A stretch of DNA of 64,000 bases, from the NCBI GenBank assembly GCA_964494385.1, contig CAZBSE010000002.1:31873-95872 (forward strand). The letters are read 5' to 3'. Positions 36,775 to 45,101 of this stretch are shown here, one piece after another. The notes beneath the pieces were generated by a model. The model saw nothing but the letters and a program-made list of their open reading frames with translations, ran no database searches and was not told the origin of the DNA. This DNA is from CAZBSE01 sp964494385. Its GTDB lineage: Bacteria; Actinomycetota; Humimicrobiia; Humimicrobiales; Humimicrobiaceae. Position 1 is the stretch's first letter. Every line of letters begins with the position of its first letter. Position numbers and translations under genes: made by a program.

Positions 36775-36910
36775 ATCGATCTTCCTTCCTCAAGAATTTC
36801 AAGCTGCTTGTTAATGCTATTCAATTACAATATATCCAATGATTTTAAAATTAAATAATTTTTTTATAACTGAATAATTCCGCTTCAGCTTATTAAAAAC
36901 TTTTTAATAT

Positions 36911-36984
36911 TGGAGCGGGCTACGGGAATTGAACCCGCCTCTTGAGCTTGGGAAGCTCATGTACTACCAATATACTAAGCCCGC
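36911..36984 (-). tRNA. tRNA-Gly (anticodon CCC)
   Basis: On the minus strand the acceptor arms GCGGGCT and AGCCCGC pair fully, followed by U and an encoded CCA. The D arm is GTAT-ATTGGTA-GTAC. The anticodon arm is TGAGC-TTCCCAA-GCTCA, so the anticodon is CCC, reading GGG. The T arm GCGGG-TTCAATT-CCCGT is standard except for one G-U pair. Confidence 0.95.
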
Positions 36985-37028
36985 CCTATGAAACCGTTTT
37001 TCTTTTTAATTGCAGCATAATTAGAATT

Positions 37029-37673
37029 TTATTTATCCTGGTCAGGGCCGCCGTTTTCATCTTCTGATTCTGAGACATCTACACCTTCCTGAGGTACTGT
37101 TTCAGTTTCTATTTCTTCTTCTTTTTTACTTACTGCCTTCTCTTTTCTTCCGGCAACAAAGCCGACAATTGTCAGGTTGGCTTTCATAACCTTGATGCCT
37201 AGCTTATCCGATGCAACAGCGGTGGCTTTATTTATTATTTCCTGCATCTTCTCAGGTATATTTAAATTTTCTTTCAATTTGGTATTCATATTAATTATTA
37301 TGCCAGTGGTTTTCGGTATTATTTTTACATTGATTTCTTCCAGTCCTTCTACTTTTAATGCCTCGTTTTTAATCTGCACAGCTATAGTTTCCAGGGTTAT
37401 CATCGCATTTCCTTCCTTTGAGCTGGATATATTTGCCACTTTTATTTTCCTTCTGTAGAACTCCAGCATCAGTATGATTATACTGATAGCGAATACTGCA
37501 ATCAATGCAAGCACGGTAATATATGTGGGAATATCACCTATAGGGTTAAATATTTTTAAAGCAAAATCCGACCATTTGAAATAACCTACAAATTCGTTAA
37601 ATATGGCAACAAGTGATAGGCAGATAATACAGATCATTAACATTACCACGATTATTCGGTTAAATATATTCAT
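37029..37673 (-). CDS. amaP: AmaP-like (alkaline-shock membrane anchor) protein
   Basis: 214 residues. Two membrane helices (about residues 8-28 and 50-70) are followed by a cytoplasmic domain of about 100 residues and an acidic, Glu-rich tail. The pattern NRIIVVMLMICI at the start and YRRKIKV after helix 2 fits AmaP, which anchors Asp23-type envelope-stress proteins. No Asp23 gene is beside it. GGGGAG precedes the ATG. It is probably a single gene downstream of no other. Confidence 0.8.
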   Translation of the reverse strand: MNIFNRIIVVMLMICIICLSLVAIFNEFVGYFKWSDFALKIFNPIGDIPTYITVLALIAVFAISIIILMLEFYRRKIKVANISSSKEGNAMITLETIAVQIKNEALKVEGLEEINVKIIPKTTGIIINMNTKLKENLNIPEKMQEIINKATAVASDKLGIKVMKANLTIVGFVAGRKEKAVSKKEEEIETETVPQEGVDVSESEDENGGPDQDK

Positions 37674-37917
37674 TGTTTGCTCCCCGTAAAATTTTTTATA
37701 ATATAAAACAAATAAAGATTATAATAGGCAAAATAAAAAGTCAATAAAGCCGGTAAATGCAAAATAAAAAATTTATAATAAAAAAATTTTTAAAAAATTA
37801 TTGCTAAAAATAGCCAAATTAAATAAAGTATTTAATTATATCTGTGATAAATTCATTTTTATCGGCAGATTTTAACAGATATCTGGTAATAATAATTTTA
37901 TTTTTTCAAAATAAAAA

Positions 37918-38805
37918 ATGAAAACATTAATAATTTTAAATCCTAGTTCGGCAAATAAAAAAGCTGTGGGTGCAAAGGAATTAATTGAATCCGAATTTAA
38001 GAAACTTAAAATAGATTACCGCATCCATATTAGCAAAAGCCTGAAGGACATGATAGATATTACAAAAAAGAATCTAAAAAAAGACTTCTCTAATTTTATA
38101 GCTGTCGGAGGTGACGGCACCATTCATTATATGGCAAATATGCTGGCAGGAACCAATAAAAATCTGGGGGCAATACCTACCGGTTCCGGAAACGACATCA
38201 CGACAAGCCTGGGACTGCCGACAGATATAAAAAAATGCTGCCAGATCATAAAAAAAAGCAGAATCAGAAAAATTGATCTGGGCTTGATAAATGATAAATA
38301 TTACTATATGGCCATAGCCGGTTCAGGATTTGATTCAGAGGTGAATGACCTTGCAAATAATACCAAATTTCCCATAAAAGGACCATCAAAATATACCTAT
38401 GCGGTGTATAAAACTTTAATAACATTTAAATCAAAGAAATTCCTTATAAGCTATAACAATAAACAGAAAGAAGTCATGGGAATGATGATTGCAGCCGCTA
38501 ATATGCCAAGCTACGGAGGAGGTATGAGGATTGCTCCTCTTGCTGATTTTACAGACGGCCTTCTGGATATATGTATCATAAAAAAAATGAGTAAAATACA
38601 CTTTATAAAAATCTTTCCAAAAGTCTATACCGGAAAACATGTGTCAGACAGTCATGTCGAGATTTTTAAAACTAGCTGTTTCACTATGGACAGTGAATAC
38701 CGGTTCAGCGTTTTTGCAGATGGAGAATATATCTGTAAACTGCCTGCAAGTTTTAAAATAGTTCCCAGAGCATTAAATTTTATAGTCCCCTCTCTCAGTA
38801 CCTGA
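37918..38805 (+). CDS. Diacylglycerol kinase family lipid kinase (DagK/YegS-like)
   Basis: 295 residues. ILNPSSANKKA at the start, the nucleotide-binding AVGGDGTIHYMANML, and IPTGSGNDITTSLGLP define the DAGK catalytic domain; PLADFTDGLLDICIIKKMS is the C-terminal block. It likely phosphorylates diacylglycerol or a related lipid at the membrane, recycling it for phospholipid synthesis. No strong ribosome site precedes the ATG. Its 3' end overlaps that of the convergent lipoprotein gene by 11 bp. Confidence 0.9.
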   Translation: MKTLIILNPSSANKKAVGAKELIESEFKKLKIDYRIHISKSLKDMIDITKKNLKKDFSNFIAVGGDGTIHYMANMLAGTNKNLGAIPTGSGNDITTSLGLPTDIKKCCQIIKKSRIRKIDLGLINDKYYYMAIAGSGFDSEVNDLANNTKFPIKGPSKYTYAVYKTLITFKSKKFLISYNNKQKEVMGMMIAAANMPSYGGGMRIAPLADFTDGLLDICIIKKMSKIHFIKIFPKVYTGKHVSDSHVEIFKTSCFTMDSEYRFSVFADGEYICKLPASFKIVPRALNFIVPSLST

Positions 38806-39988
38806 CCCACGCACCATCTTTCACTATAAAAACAGTTGACAACGGATTTGCCATGTCACCATTGGAGTCGAATTCGATATGGCCTATTACACCGTCATAG
38901 GAAATAGTCCTGAGTTCGTCTATATAATCTTTCGGAAGAATGGAATTGGATTTTTTCATAGCTTCGATGATTATAAAAACAGAATCATAGCAGTAGGGGG
39001 CATACTGCCCGGGGCTATCTATGCTGATGTTGGGATCATCCATATTTTCCAGATAATTGTTAAAATCATGCCAGAAATCAATTGCTTTGGGATCCTGGGA
39101 ATATTTTGCCAGGGAAGGAGGTTCCGGAATTACTGCAATCAAACCCTCAAGATATTGTGCGTCAGCCAGTGTAAAAATGTCATCATCCATTGCCATGGTT
39201 TCCGTTATAAATCTTGACTCAAGACCAATCTTTCGCACTTCAGCCATAAGAATTGCCAGCTCTCTATAACTTCCACAGAAAAATATAGTATCCGGTCCTT
39301 CTATCAGCAAATTTTCTGCAATAGTCGTGGCATCTTCTTCGTCTATTTTTATCGACATCGGTTCAGGGGCTTCTATCCCATATTTAGATAACGCTTCTCT
39401 AAGATAATCCACTAATTCTATAGAATACTCTTCTCTGTTATTCATAAGTATAATTTTCTGCGGATTGATCTTGCTGTCAATAAAGCTGGCAAGATTTTCT
39501 ATTTTTTGCTCATTGTTAATTACCAATCTAAAAAAGGTATCTCCCATTTTTGAAATTTCAGTTTTTTGAGCATAAGGAGAAATTATTGGTATGCCGTATT
39601 CTCCATAAACAGGAAGTGAAACTCTTGTCGTTCCATCAAAAGTAGAACCGATTACACCTGCCACTTCTTCATCCACCATTTCCTGTGCAATCAGAAAAGC
39701 TTTTTCAGGATTACCTTCATCATCTTTGGTAACTACCTCAATCTCATAATCAAATCCACCGATTCTAACTGGTGACAGATTGCTTACAGCAAGTTTAACA
39801 CTTACCAGCTGATCTTCTCCAAATGATTTATACTCGCCGGAAAGAACAGTCTGGTTTCCAATTTTAACCACTCTTCTTCTGGAATCACAGGATGTAATAT
39901 TGACTAACAGGCAGATTAAAGAAACTACTATTATGCTCAGGAAAATAAATTTCAAATGCAGACTATGGAATATCCTTTTAAAATTCAT
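38795..39988 (-). CDS. ABC-type substrate-binding lipoprotein, branched-chain amino acid type
   Basis: 397 residues from the ATG at 39988, chosen because GGAGAAAG lies just upstream; the frame extends to 40021. The signal peptide ends in a lipobox-like VNITSC. The mature part is a periplasmic-binding-protein type 1 fold (VVKIGNQTVLSGEYKSFGED, EVAGVIGSTFDGTTRV, AYDSVFIII-like CYDSVFIIIEAM), as in LivJ/LivK. Permease and ATPase genes are not adjacent, so it may serve a transporter elsewhere or act as a sensor. Confidence 0.88.
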   Translation of the reverse strand: MNFKRIFHSLHLKFIFLSIIVVSLICLLVNITSCDSRRRVVKIGNQTVLSGEYKSFGEDQLVSVKLAVSNLSPVRIGGFDYEIEVVTKDDEGNPEKAFLIAQEMVDEEVAGVIGSTFDGTTRVSLPVYGEYGIPIISPYAQKTEISKMGDTFFRLVINNEQKIENLASFIDSKINPQKIILMNNREEYSIELVDYLREALSKYGIEAPEPMSIKIDEEDATTIAENLLIEGPDTIFFCGSYRELAILMAEVRKIGLESRFITETMAMDDDIFTLADAQYLEGLIAVIPEPPSLAKYSQDPKAIDFWHDFNNYLENMDDPNISIDSPGQYAPYCYDSVFIIIEAMKKSNSILPKDYIDELRTISYDGVIGHIEFDSNGDMANPLSTVFIVKDGAWVRY

Positions 39989-40120
39989 ATGCTTTCTCCA
40001 GACTATAACTAAAATTACCAATAATTAATTCAAAAAATAATATGAAGATTATATCAAAAAAAACTAAATAATGATTATTTTTAATATAAAAGTATGCTAA
40101 AATTTAATAAAATACTTGAC

Positions 40121-40138
40121 AGGTAATCTAAATTACCT
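40121..40138 (+). promoter_or_regulatory. Inverted repeat next to TTGACA before the PNP gene
   Basis: AGGTAAT and ATTACCT form a perfect 7-bp inverted repeat with a 4-nt spacer, ending 9 bp before the ATG. TTGACA (40116-40121) abuts it, but there is no -10 at the right distance. It could be an operator or an mRNA hairpin that hides the start. Confidence 0.3.
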
Positions 40139-40147
40139 TTTGGCGGT

Positions 40148-41011
40148 ATGGACAACCCAGCTTTCGTTGAAAGAGAAAAACTTAAAAGGACATGTGATTA
40201 CTTATATTCATACATACCTGAAAAGCTCGATTATGGGTTAATACTGGGATCATTCCTTCATAGGTGCACTGAATTTCTTCCGCTGCAAAGCAAAATAACT
40301 CTAAATATTGATGATATACCCCATATATCAGTTCCAACCGTCCCGGGGCATAAAAAAAATATAATATTCGGAAAATTGGAAAATAAAAATATCTTAATAT
40401 TCCCGGGAAGATTGCATTTTTATGAGGGCTATAGTGTAAAAGAAATTGTATATCCTATAAATCTACTGGCAAATTTTTTTACTGACAATATAATTGTTAC
40501 CAATTCAGCAGGAGGAATAAATCCCGGATTTGCCGAAGATGATGTTATGATAATAAAGGATCATATAAATTTTATGTTTGACAATCCATTTTTCGGCTAT
40601 AAGTACAGCAAAGGATATGATTATTTTTTAGATATGAGCTGTCCTTATGATAAAAATCTTGCTATAGCTGCAAATAAAGCGGCACGGGATATCGGCCTTA
40701 ATCTGAAAACCGGTACATATGCGGGGGTAAAGGGACCAATACTTGAAACTAGAGCCGAGATAGACCTCCTTTATAAACTGGGTGCAGATGCAGTTGGAAT
40801 GTCAACTGTCCAGGAGGTAATAATGGCAAATTTTTTAAAAATAAAAGTCCTGGGTCTGTCTCATATAAGAAATATAACAAAATCAAGCCAGCCCTATTCC
40901 AAAAATAACCATGATAATAAGAACTATAATCATTTAAATGGCTTTAAAAAAGAAATTATCATGGGTAAGAGATTTGCAAAATTGATTGAAAATATTATAA
41001 AAAAAGCATAA
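40148..41011 (+). CDS. Purine nucleoside phosphorylase / MTA phosphorylase family, divergent
   Basis: 287 residues. TVPGHKKNIIFG, FPGRLHFYEGYS, NSAGGINPGF, GPILETRAEIDLL and GMSTVQEVIMA follow the trimeric PNP pattern. Two usual positions differ: the phosphate loop, normally LGSGLG, is LGSFLH, and the base-binding ITN block reads HIRN. It should cleave purine nucleosides with phosphate, but specificity or activity may be altered. It is followed 36 bp later by degV. Confidence 0.82.
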   Translation: MDNPAFVEREKLKRTCDYLYSYIPEKLDYGLILGSFLHRCTEFLPLQSKITLNIDDIPHISVPTVPGHKKNIIFGKLENKNILIFPGRLHFYEGYSVKEIVYPINLLANFFTDNIIVTNSAGGINPGFAEDDVMIIKDHINFMFDNPFFGYKYSKGYDYFLDMSCPYDKNLAIAANKAARDIGLNLKTGTYAGVKGPILETRAEIDLLYKLGADAVGMSTVQEVIMANFLKIKVLGLSHIRNITKSSQPYSKNNHDNKNYNHLNGFKKEIIMGKRFAKLIENIIKKA

Positions 41012-41046
41012 ATTATAATAACTATAAATAAAAAGAAGGAGGTAAA

Positions 41047-41895
41047 ATGAGTAGAATTGCCATAATCACCGACAGCACTTCTGATATACCAAAAGATCTT
41101 GCAGAAAAGCTGAATATAAAAGTGGTTCCCCTATCGGTAATCTTTGGACAGGAAAGTTTCCTGGATGACGGAAAAGAAATAACCTTAAAGGAATTTTATA
41201 AAAAAATAAGAACTTCTAAAAAATTGCCCACCACTACCCAGCCTACCCCAAAAGATTTCATAAAAACATATACAGATATCCTTAGAAATTATAACAGCAT
41301 ACTCTCTATTCATATTTCAAAAAAAATGTCGGGCACCATAAACTCTGCAGAAATGGCAAAAAAAGAAATGCCGGGCAGGGATATAGAGATAATTGATTCT
41401 GAGTATGTTCATTTTCCACTGGGTTTTTTAGTATTAAAAGCGGCTCAGCTCTCTCAGGAAGGCAGATCAAAGCAGGAAATCCTGAAAGAAGTATATGATC
41501 TAAAATCAAAAATTAAAGTACTTATTGTGCCCAGCACTCTGGAATATTTGAAAAAAGGCGGAAGGATTGGAAAAGCAAAAGGACTTATAGCTTCAATTTT
41601 AGAGATTAAGCCTATACTCACTATTCATGATGGTGAAATTTCTCAATTCAAAACTACAAGAAGATGGAACCAGGCCAAAAGCGAACTTATAAATTCTATA
41701 AAGTCTATGGTCAAAAATCCTCAAAACCTTATAGTGTCCATAGGAGATTCGGATGCCAAAGAAGATGCCGAAGAGATGTATGGCAGAATAAAAGAAACAT
41801 TTAATCCCAAAAAAATAATAAGGGTAGATATTGGTACAGTAGTAGGAACACATCTTGGGCCCGGGGGCCTTGGAATAACCTTTTATGAAGAATAA
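41047..41895 (+). CDS. DegV family fatty-acid-binding protein
   Basis: 282 residues. ITDSTSDIPKDLAEKLNIKVVPL at the start, then TTTQPTPKDF and KKGGRIGKAKGLIASIL are the DegV/FakB signature. Family members bind a fatty acid and present it to the kinase FakA for phosphorylation; FakA is not in the window. AAGGAGGTAAA precedes the ATG. Its end overlaps the next gene by 11 bp. Confidence 0.93.
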   Translation: MSRIAIITDSTSDIPKDLAEKLNIKVVPLSVIFGQESFLDDGKEITLKEFYKKIRTSKKLPTTTQPTPKDFIKTYTDILRNYNSILSIHISKKMSGTINSAEMAKKEMPGRDIEIIDSEYVHFPLGFLVLKAAQLSQEGRSKQEILKEVYDLKSKIKVLIVPSTLEYLKKGGRIGKAKGLIASILEIKPILTIHDGEISQFKTTRRWNQAKSELINSIKSMVKNPQNLIVSIGDSDAKEDAEEMYGRIKETFNPKKIIRVDIGTVVGTHLGPGGLGITFYEE

Positions 41896-42481
41896 CCATG
41901 AATCCGAAAAAAATATCCTTTATAAAAAAAACCTAAGGGAGGAAATACAAAGCAAAAGGGATAGCATACCAATTACAGACAGAGAAAAAAAGAGCAGGCT
42001 AATAGCCAATAAATTTTTCGATACCGCTTATTATGCAGGCTCAAATAATATTTTGGTATATTATCCTTTCAGAAGCGAGATTGATGTTAGATTTATTATA
42101 AGACAAGCGTTAAAAGACAGTAAAAATATAATTTTTCCAAAAATTTATAAAAAGGAATTAAAACTCTTCTATGTAAGTAATCCATCAAAACAACTGGAAA
42201 AAGGCTCGTACGGTATAATGGAACCTATTCCCCGCTTGTGTAAATCTGCAGGACCTTCGGATATTGATTTAGCCATTGTGCCTGGGGTCGGTTTTGATAA
42301 AAACCTGAACCGCATAGGCTACGGCGGCGGGTTTTATGATAAACTCCTTTTGCTTATTCCTGAAGAAATAAAAAAAATAGCACTTTGTTTTAATATTCAG
42401 ATAGTTGACCGTGTTCCTATCTCGGAGCATGATATAAAAATAGATCTTTTAATAACAGAATCCAAAATTTATAATCTTTAA
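41885..42481 (+). CDS. 5-formyltetrahydrofolate cyclo-ligase
   Basis: 198 residues. YYPFRSEIDVRFII, and the C-terminal VPGVGFDKNLNRIGYGGGFYDKLL is the family signature. It converts 5-formyl-THF to 5,10-methenyl-THF with ATP, in the cytoplasm. The start overlaps the degV end, so the two are translationally coupled. Confidence 0.94.
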   Translation: MKNNHESEKNILYKKNLREEIQSKRDSIPITDREKKSRLIANKFFDTAYYAGSNNILVYYPFRSEIDVRFIIRQALKDSKNIIFPKIYKKELKLFYVSNPSKQLEKGSYGIMEPIPRLCKSAGPSDIDLAIVPGVGFDKNLNRIGYGGGFYDKLLLLIPEEIKKIALCFNIQIVDRVPISEHDIKIDLLITESKIYNL

Positions 42482-42506
42482 AGATATTTAATAATAAAGA
42501 CAGAAT

Positions 42507-43313
42507 ATGAAATCTGTAAAAATAAAGCTCAAAAAGAAAAAAGCTGCTGCCGGAACAGCAATTTTAATTCCAGCTTATAATGAAGAAAAATACATAAAAA
42601 ATGTAATTAAGAATTGCCTTAGATATAAACTGGATATAATCATCATAGATGATGGCTCAACTGACAATACCTTAAAAGTAATAAAATCAATTCCAAATCC
42701 TGTGAATTTTAAAATTATAATACTTAAGCACCGTACCAATCAGGGAAAGGGCCAGTCACTCAGAACCGGATTTAAATATATTATAAATAATAATTACTCC
42801 GGAGTTATAACTATCGATGCAGATGGACAGCACGATACCGATGAAATTAAGGATTTTCTTGAAGAAGTAGAATATAAAAATCCTGATTTAATAATTGGGA
42901 ACAGATTGGGCAATACCAAAAAAATGCCGTTTATAAGACTGGCCACAAATATTTTTACTTCATGGATTATCTCAAAAATTGCAGGTAAAAAAATTAACGA
43001 TGTTCAATCAGGGTTCAGATATATAAATGCAAAAGTCCTAAAAAATATTAAACTGGAAACCAGGAACTTCGACACCGAACCGGAAGTAATAATAAGGGCA
43101 GCCTGGCTGGGATCTGGTATCAAAAATATACCCATTAGTACCATATATCATAAAAATTTTATTAGTTATGTAAACCCCGTTAAGGATACCATTAAATTTT
43201 TCAGGCTTGTTTTCAGAAGCTTCAGGTGGAAGAAGGAATTTAAGAAAAGAGGCAGTCTGCCGCTTAAAAAATCTGATACATTTCATAAAAAACCGCCGAA
43301 AGAAACACAATAA
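42507..43313 (+). CDS. Glycosyltransferase family 2 (dolichyl-phosphate-mannose-synthase-like)
   Basis: 268 residues. AILIPAYNEEKYI, IIIDDGSTDNT, and the metal-binding TIDADGQHD define a GT2 catalytic domain. DVQSGFRYINAKVL is typical of polyprenyl-phosphate sugar transferases. The basic C-terminus lacks the two membrane helices seen in some relatives. The acceptor is unknown. Its last 50 bp overlap the convergent membrane-protein gene. Confidence 0.88.
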   Translation: MKSVKIKLKKKKAAAGTAILIPAYNEEKYIKNVIKNCLRYKLDIIIIDDGSTDNTLKVIKSIPNPVNFKIIILKHRTNQGKGQSLRTGFKYIINNNYSGVITIDADGQHDTDEIKDFLEEVEYKNPDLIIGNRLGNTKKMPFIRLATNIFTSWIISKIAGKKINDVQSGFRYINAKVLKNIKLETRNFDTEPEVIIRAAWLGSGIKNIPISTIYHKNFISYVNPVKDTIKFFRLVFRSFRWKKEFKKRGSLPLKKSDTFHKKPPKETQ

Positions 43314-43779
43314 ATATAATCGCTATGGAAGCTACCGGAATGGATTTATTCTTAAACCTGTTTTTGTTAATATATTCTCCGGTCGTAAGAGCTAGAACTC
43401 TATAAAATACCTCCATTGAAGAAAGTAAAACTACTTCCAGGGGTATAGAAGTTCCATGCCTTATAGTTCCGGTAAAAAGAAAAATAATCATGAAGACACC
43501 GGTAATAAAACTTACCGGAAGTGATGCTTTTAAAAAACCAAGGGTAAAATACCCCAGAGTGGAAAGAAAGTTTCCAAAAAAAATGACTGTAAAAACATAG
43601 CCTAAAGACATGCCTTCCTGATATTGGTATATCCCAAAAACACCCTGCAGTATTCTAAATTTATCAATTATGAATACACTTATATCTTTAAAAAAATAAA
43701 AAAATATAAACCCTATCACCGCTCCTGCAAGCAGCGATAGTATGACTCTAATGAAGATTTGAAAATATTTTTTTATCAA
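43264..43779 (-). CDS. Four-helix membrane protein, possibly SpoIIM-like
   Basis: 171 residues with about four membrane helices. FGNFLSTLGYFTLGFL and RHGTSIPLEVVLL resemble the N-x-G and HG-x-E pattern of SpoIIM/DUF95 proteins, weakly. The ATG overlaps the stop of the HD-GYP gene by 4 bp, so it belongs to the same operon. Function unknown. Confidence 0.55.
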   Translation of the reverse strand: MIKKYFQIFIRVILSLLAGAVIGFIFFYFFKDISVFIIDKFRILQGVFGIYQYQEGMSLGYVFTVIFFGNFLSTLGYFTLGFLKASLPVSFITGVFMIIFLFTGTIRHGTSIPLEVVLLSSMEVFYRVLALTTGEYINKNRFKNKSIPVASIAIIFIVFLSAVFYEMYQIF

Positions 43780-44354
43780 TTCCCCGAATTTTCTTCTTTG
43801 ATAATTTCTACCATTATACTGCTTATTTTTGCATCAAATTCCTTGCCAGCAAATCTTTGCAGCTCTTTTATAGCTTTTTTCTGCATCAATGCAGGTCTGT
43901 AGGGCCTATCGGTGGTCATGGCATCATAAGCATCCGCTACACTAAGTATTTTGGCAAACAAGGGTATTTCATCTCCTCTGATTCCGCATGGGTATCCCTT
44001 ACCATCTATCCTTTCGTGGTGATATAATATGGCCTTTGCCGAATCCTTCAAAAAGACAATTTCCTTTACTATCTCATATCCAACCCTTGGATGTTTCTCC
44101 ATCTCTATCCAATCTGATTCATTAAACTTCCCGGGCTTGTTAAGTGTGCTTAGATCAATCTGCACCTTGCCTATATCATGCAGATTTGCAAGGTTGGTCA
44201 GTATTTCAACATCATATTCATTGAGTCTTAGCTTTCTTGCAATTTTTTCAGCATATTCTGCTACCCTTACCGAATGCCCTGCGGTGTAAGAATCTTTTAT
44301 ATCTATTATTTTTACAATCTGCATAATACTGTTTAAAAGCGCCTTTCTTTCTTT
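43776..44354 (-). CDS. HD-GYP domain phosphodiesterase (5' part lost in assembly gap)
   Basis: The frame is open into the N run; 192 residues are seen. NLHDIGKVQI, HHERIDGKGYPCGIRG and ADAYDAMTTDRPYRPA are the HD, HHExxDGxGYP and GYP blocks, complete. Such domains hydrolyse cyclic di-GMP. ATG 44324 falls inside the domain start, so the true start is upstream, most likely the fragment at 44455-44508. Cyclic di-GMP is also the likely ligand of MshEN in the PilB-like protein at 7.4 kb. Confidence 0.9.
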   Translation of the reverse strand, partial: KERKALLNSIMQIVKIIDIKDSYTAGHSVRVAEYAEKIARKLRLNEYDVEILTNLANLHDIGKVQIDLSTLNKPGKFNESDWIEMEKHPRVGYEIVKEIVFLKDSAKAILYHHERIDGKGYPCGIRGDEIPLFAKILSVADAYDAMTTDRPYRPALMQKKAIKELQRFAGKEFDAKISSIMVEIIKEENSGN

Positions 44355-44454
44355 NNNNNNNNNNNNNNNNNNNNNNNNNNNNNNNNNNNNNNNNNNNNNN
44401 NNNNNNNNNNNNNNNNNNNNNNNNNNNNNNNNNNNNNNNNNNNNNNNNNNNNNN
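44355..44454. other. Assembly gap (100 N)
   Basis: A run of exactly 100 N, the usual placeholder for a scaffold gap of unknown size. It interrupts the HD-GYP gene. Confidence 0.99.
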
Positions 44455-44508
44455 TGCTATTCCGATTAAGGAAGCTAGAACTAGTAAAATTCTTACTAAT
44501 TTTCTCAT
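44455..44508 (-). CDS. N-terminal fragment, signal/membrane segment, probably of the HD-GYP gene
   Basis: ATG at 44508 with a very strong AAAGGAGGTGA site. The 18 residues seen (MRKLVRILLVLASLIGIA) are a positively charged start and a membrane helix, then the gap. The frame relation to the HD-GYP part is meaningless because the gap size is unknown. It may start a membrane-anchored HD-GYP sensor or a separate small gene. Confidence 0.55.
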
Positions 44509-44545
44509 TATTTTCACCTCCTTTATAAAAATAATCTATGGTTAA

Positions 44546-44704
44546 TTAAATTTCAGTTCCATACCAGTTTTTAAAGGCTTCAATGTATTCTTTAATCTCC
44601 TGGTTAAAAATTAAAAGAATTATAATAATTATCAAAATTACAATTACCGCTAATGCTATTTTTTCTCCTGCAGTAAGCCTGGTCTTTCTTTCTCTCGAGT
44701 TCAT
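44546..44704 (-). CDS. Small single-helix membrane protein (52 aa)
   Basis: MNSRERKTRLTAGEKIALAV starts a basic head, followed by a helix of mostly Ile/Leu/Val (residues 18-33) and an amphipathic tail ending in NWYGTEI. It begins 10 bp after the stop of the double-HTH gene and ends 37 bp before the next start, in operon spacing. Function unknown; position suggests a part of a membrane assembly with the TadZ-like ATPase. Confidence 0.55.
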   Translation of the reverse strand: MNSRERKTRLTAGEKIALAVIVILIIIIILLIFNQEIKEYIEAFKNWYGTEI

Positions 44705-44714
44705 TATTATTGGC

Positions 44715-45101
44715 CTATACTATTTTTTTAGTCCTGCTGTCTATAAATTCCTCCAGGCTGCTGGCCGGAACTCTCCACGAACTTCTGCCTTCTCTTATTT
44801 TAAATCCCTTTAATCTCCCTGTTTTTAAAAGGTTCCATATATTATCAACGGAGAGTTTTAGTATTTTCGCAACCTGTTCTGCTGTATATAAAATCGGTTC
44901 GCTATGGCCGATTCTTTTTTCTTCATTACCGATAAATCCGTTTAGAAACATCTCCAGATCACTTTCTTTAATGCGAATAGCCTTGCCAACCCTTATAGCA
45001 GGTAATTTTTTCAACATAACTACTCTTATTATTTCAGACTCACTGATGCCCACCAATTCTGAAACTTCTTTAATAGTGTATAATTTTTTTTCGTTATCCA
45101 T
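44715..45101 (-). CDS. Protein with two excisionase-type (MerR-like) HTH domains
   Basis: 128 residues from the ATG at 45101; the frame extends to a TTG at 45113. The two halves repeat the pattern LYTIKEVSELVGISESEI ... IRIKESDLEMFL and LYTAEQVAKILKLSVDNI ... WRVPASSLEEFI. Each is a helix-turn-helix DNA-binding domain of the excisionase family. The ATG overlaps the end of the TadZ-like gene by 8 bp. It probably binds DNA; the inverted repeat upstream of this operon is an attractive but unproven target. Confidence 0.85.
   Translation of the reverse strand: MDNEKKLYTIKEVSELVGISESEIIRVVMLKKLPAIRVGKAIRIKESDLEMFLNGFIGNEEKRIGHSEPILYTAEQVAKILKLSVDNIWNLLKTGRLKGFKIREGRSSWRVPASSLEEFIDSRTKKIV

Noticed and set aside
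36520..40135. A 14-base word (CAGGTAATCTAAAT) repeated at about 36521 and 40120
   Set aside because: Repeats of this length are expected by chance in 64 kb of AT-rich DNA, and the contexts differ.
44248..44517. Open frame running across the N run
   Set aside because: It joins the membrane-anchor start with antisense-frame codons through unknown bases; the gap length is arbitrary, so the frame has no meaning.
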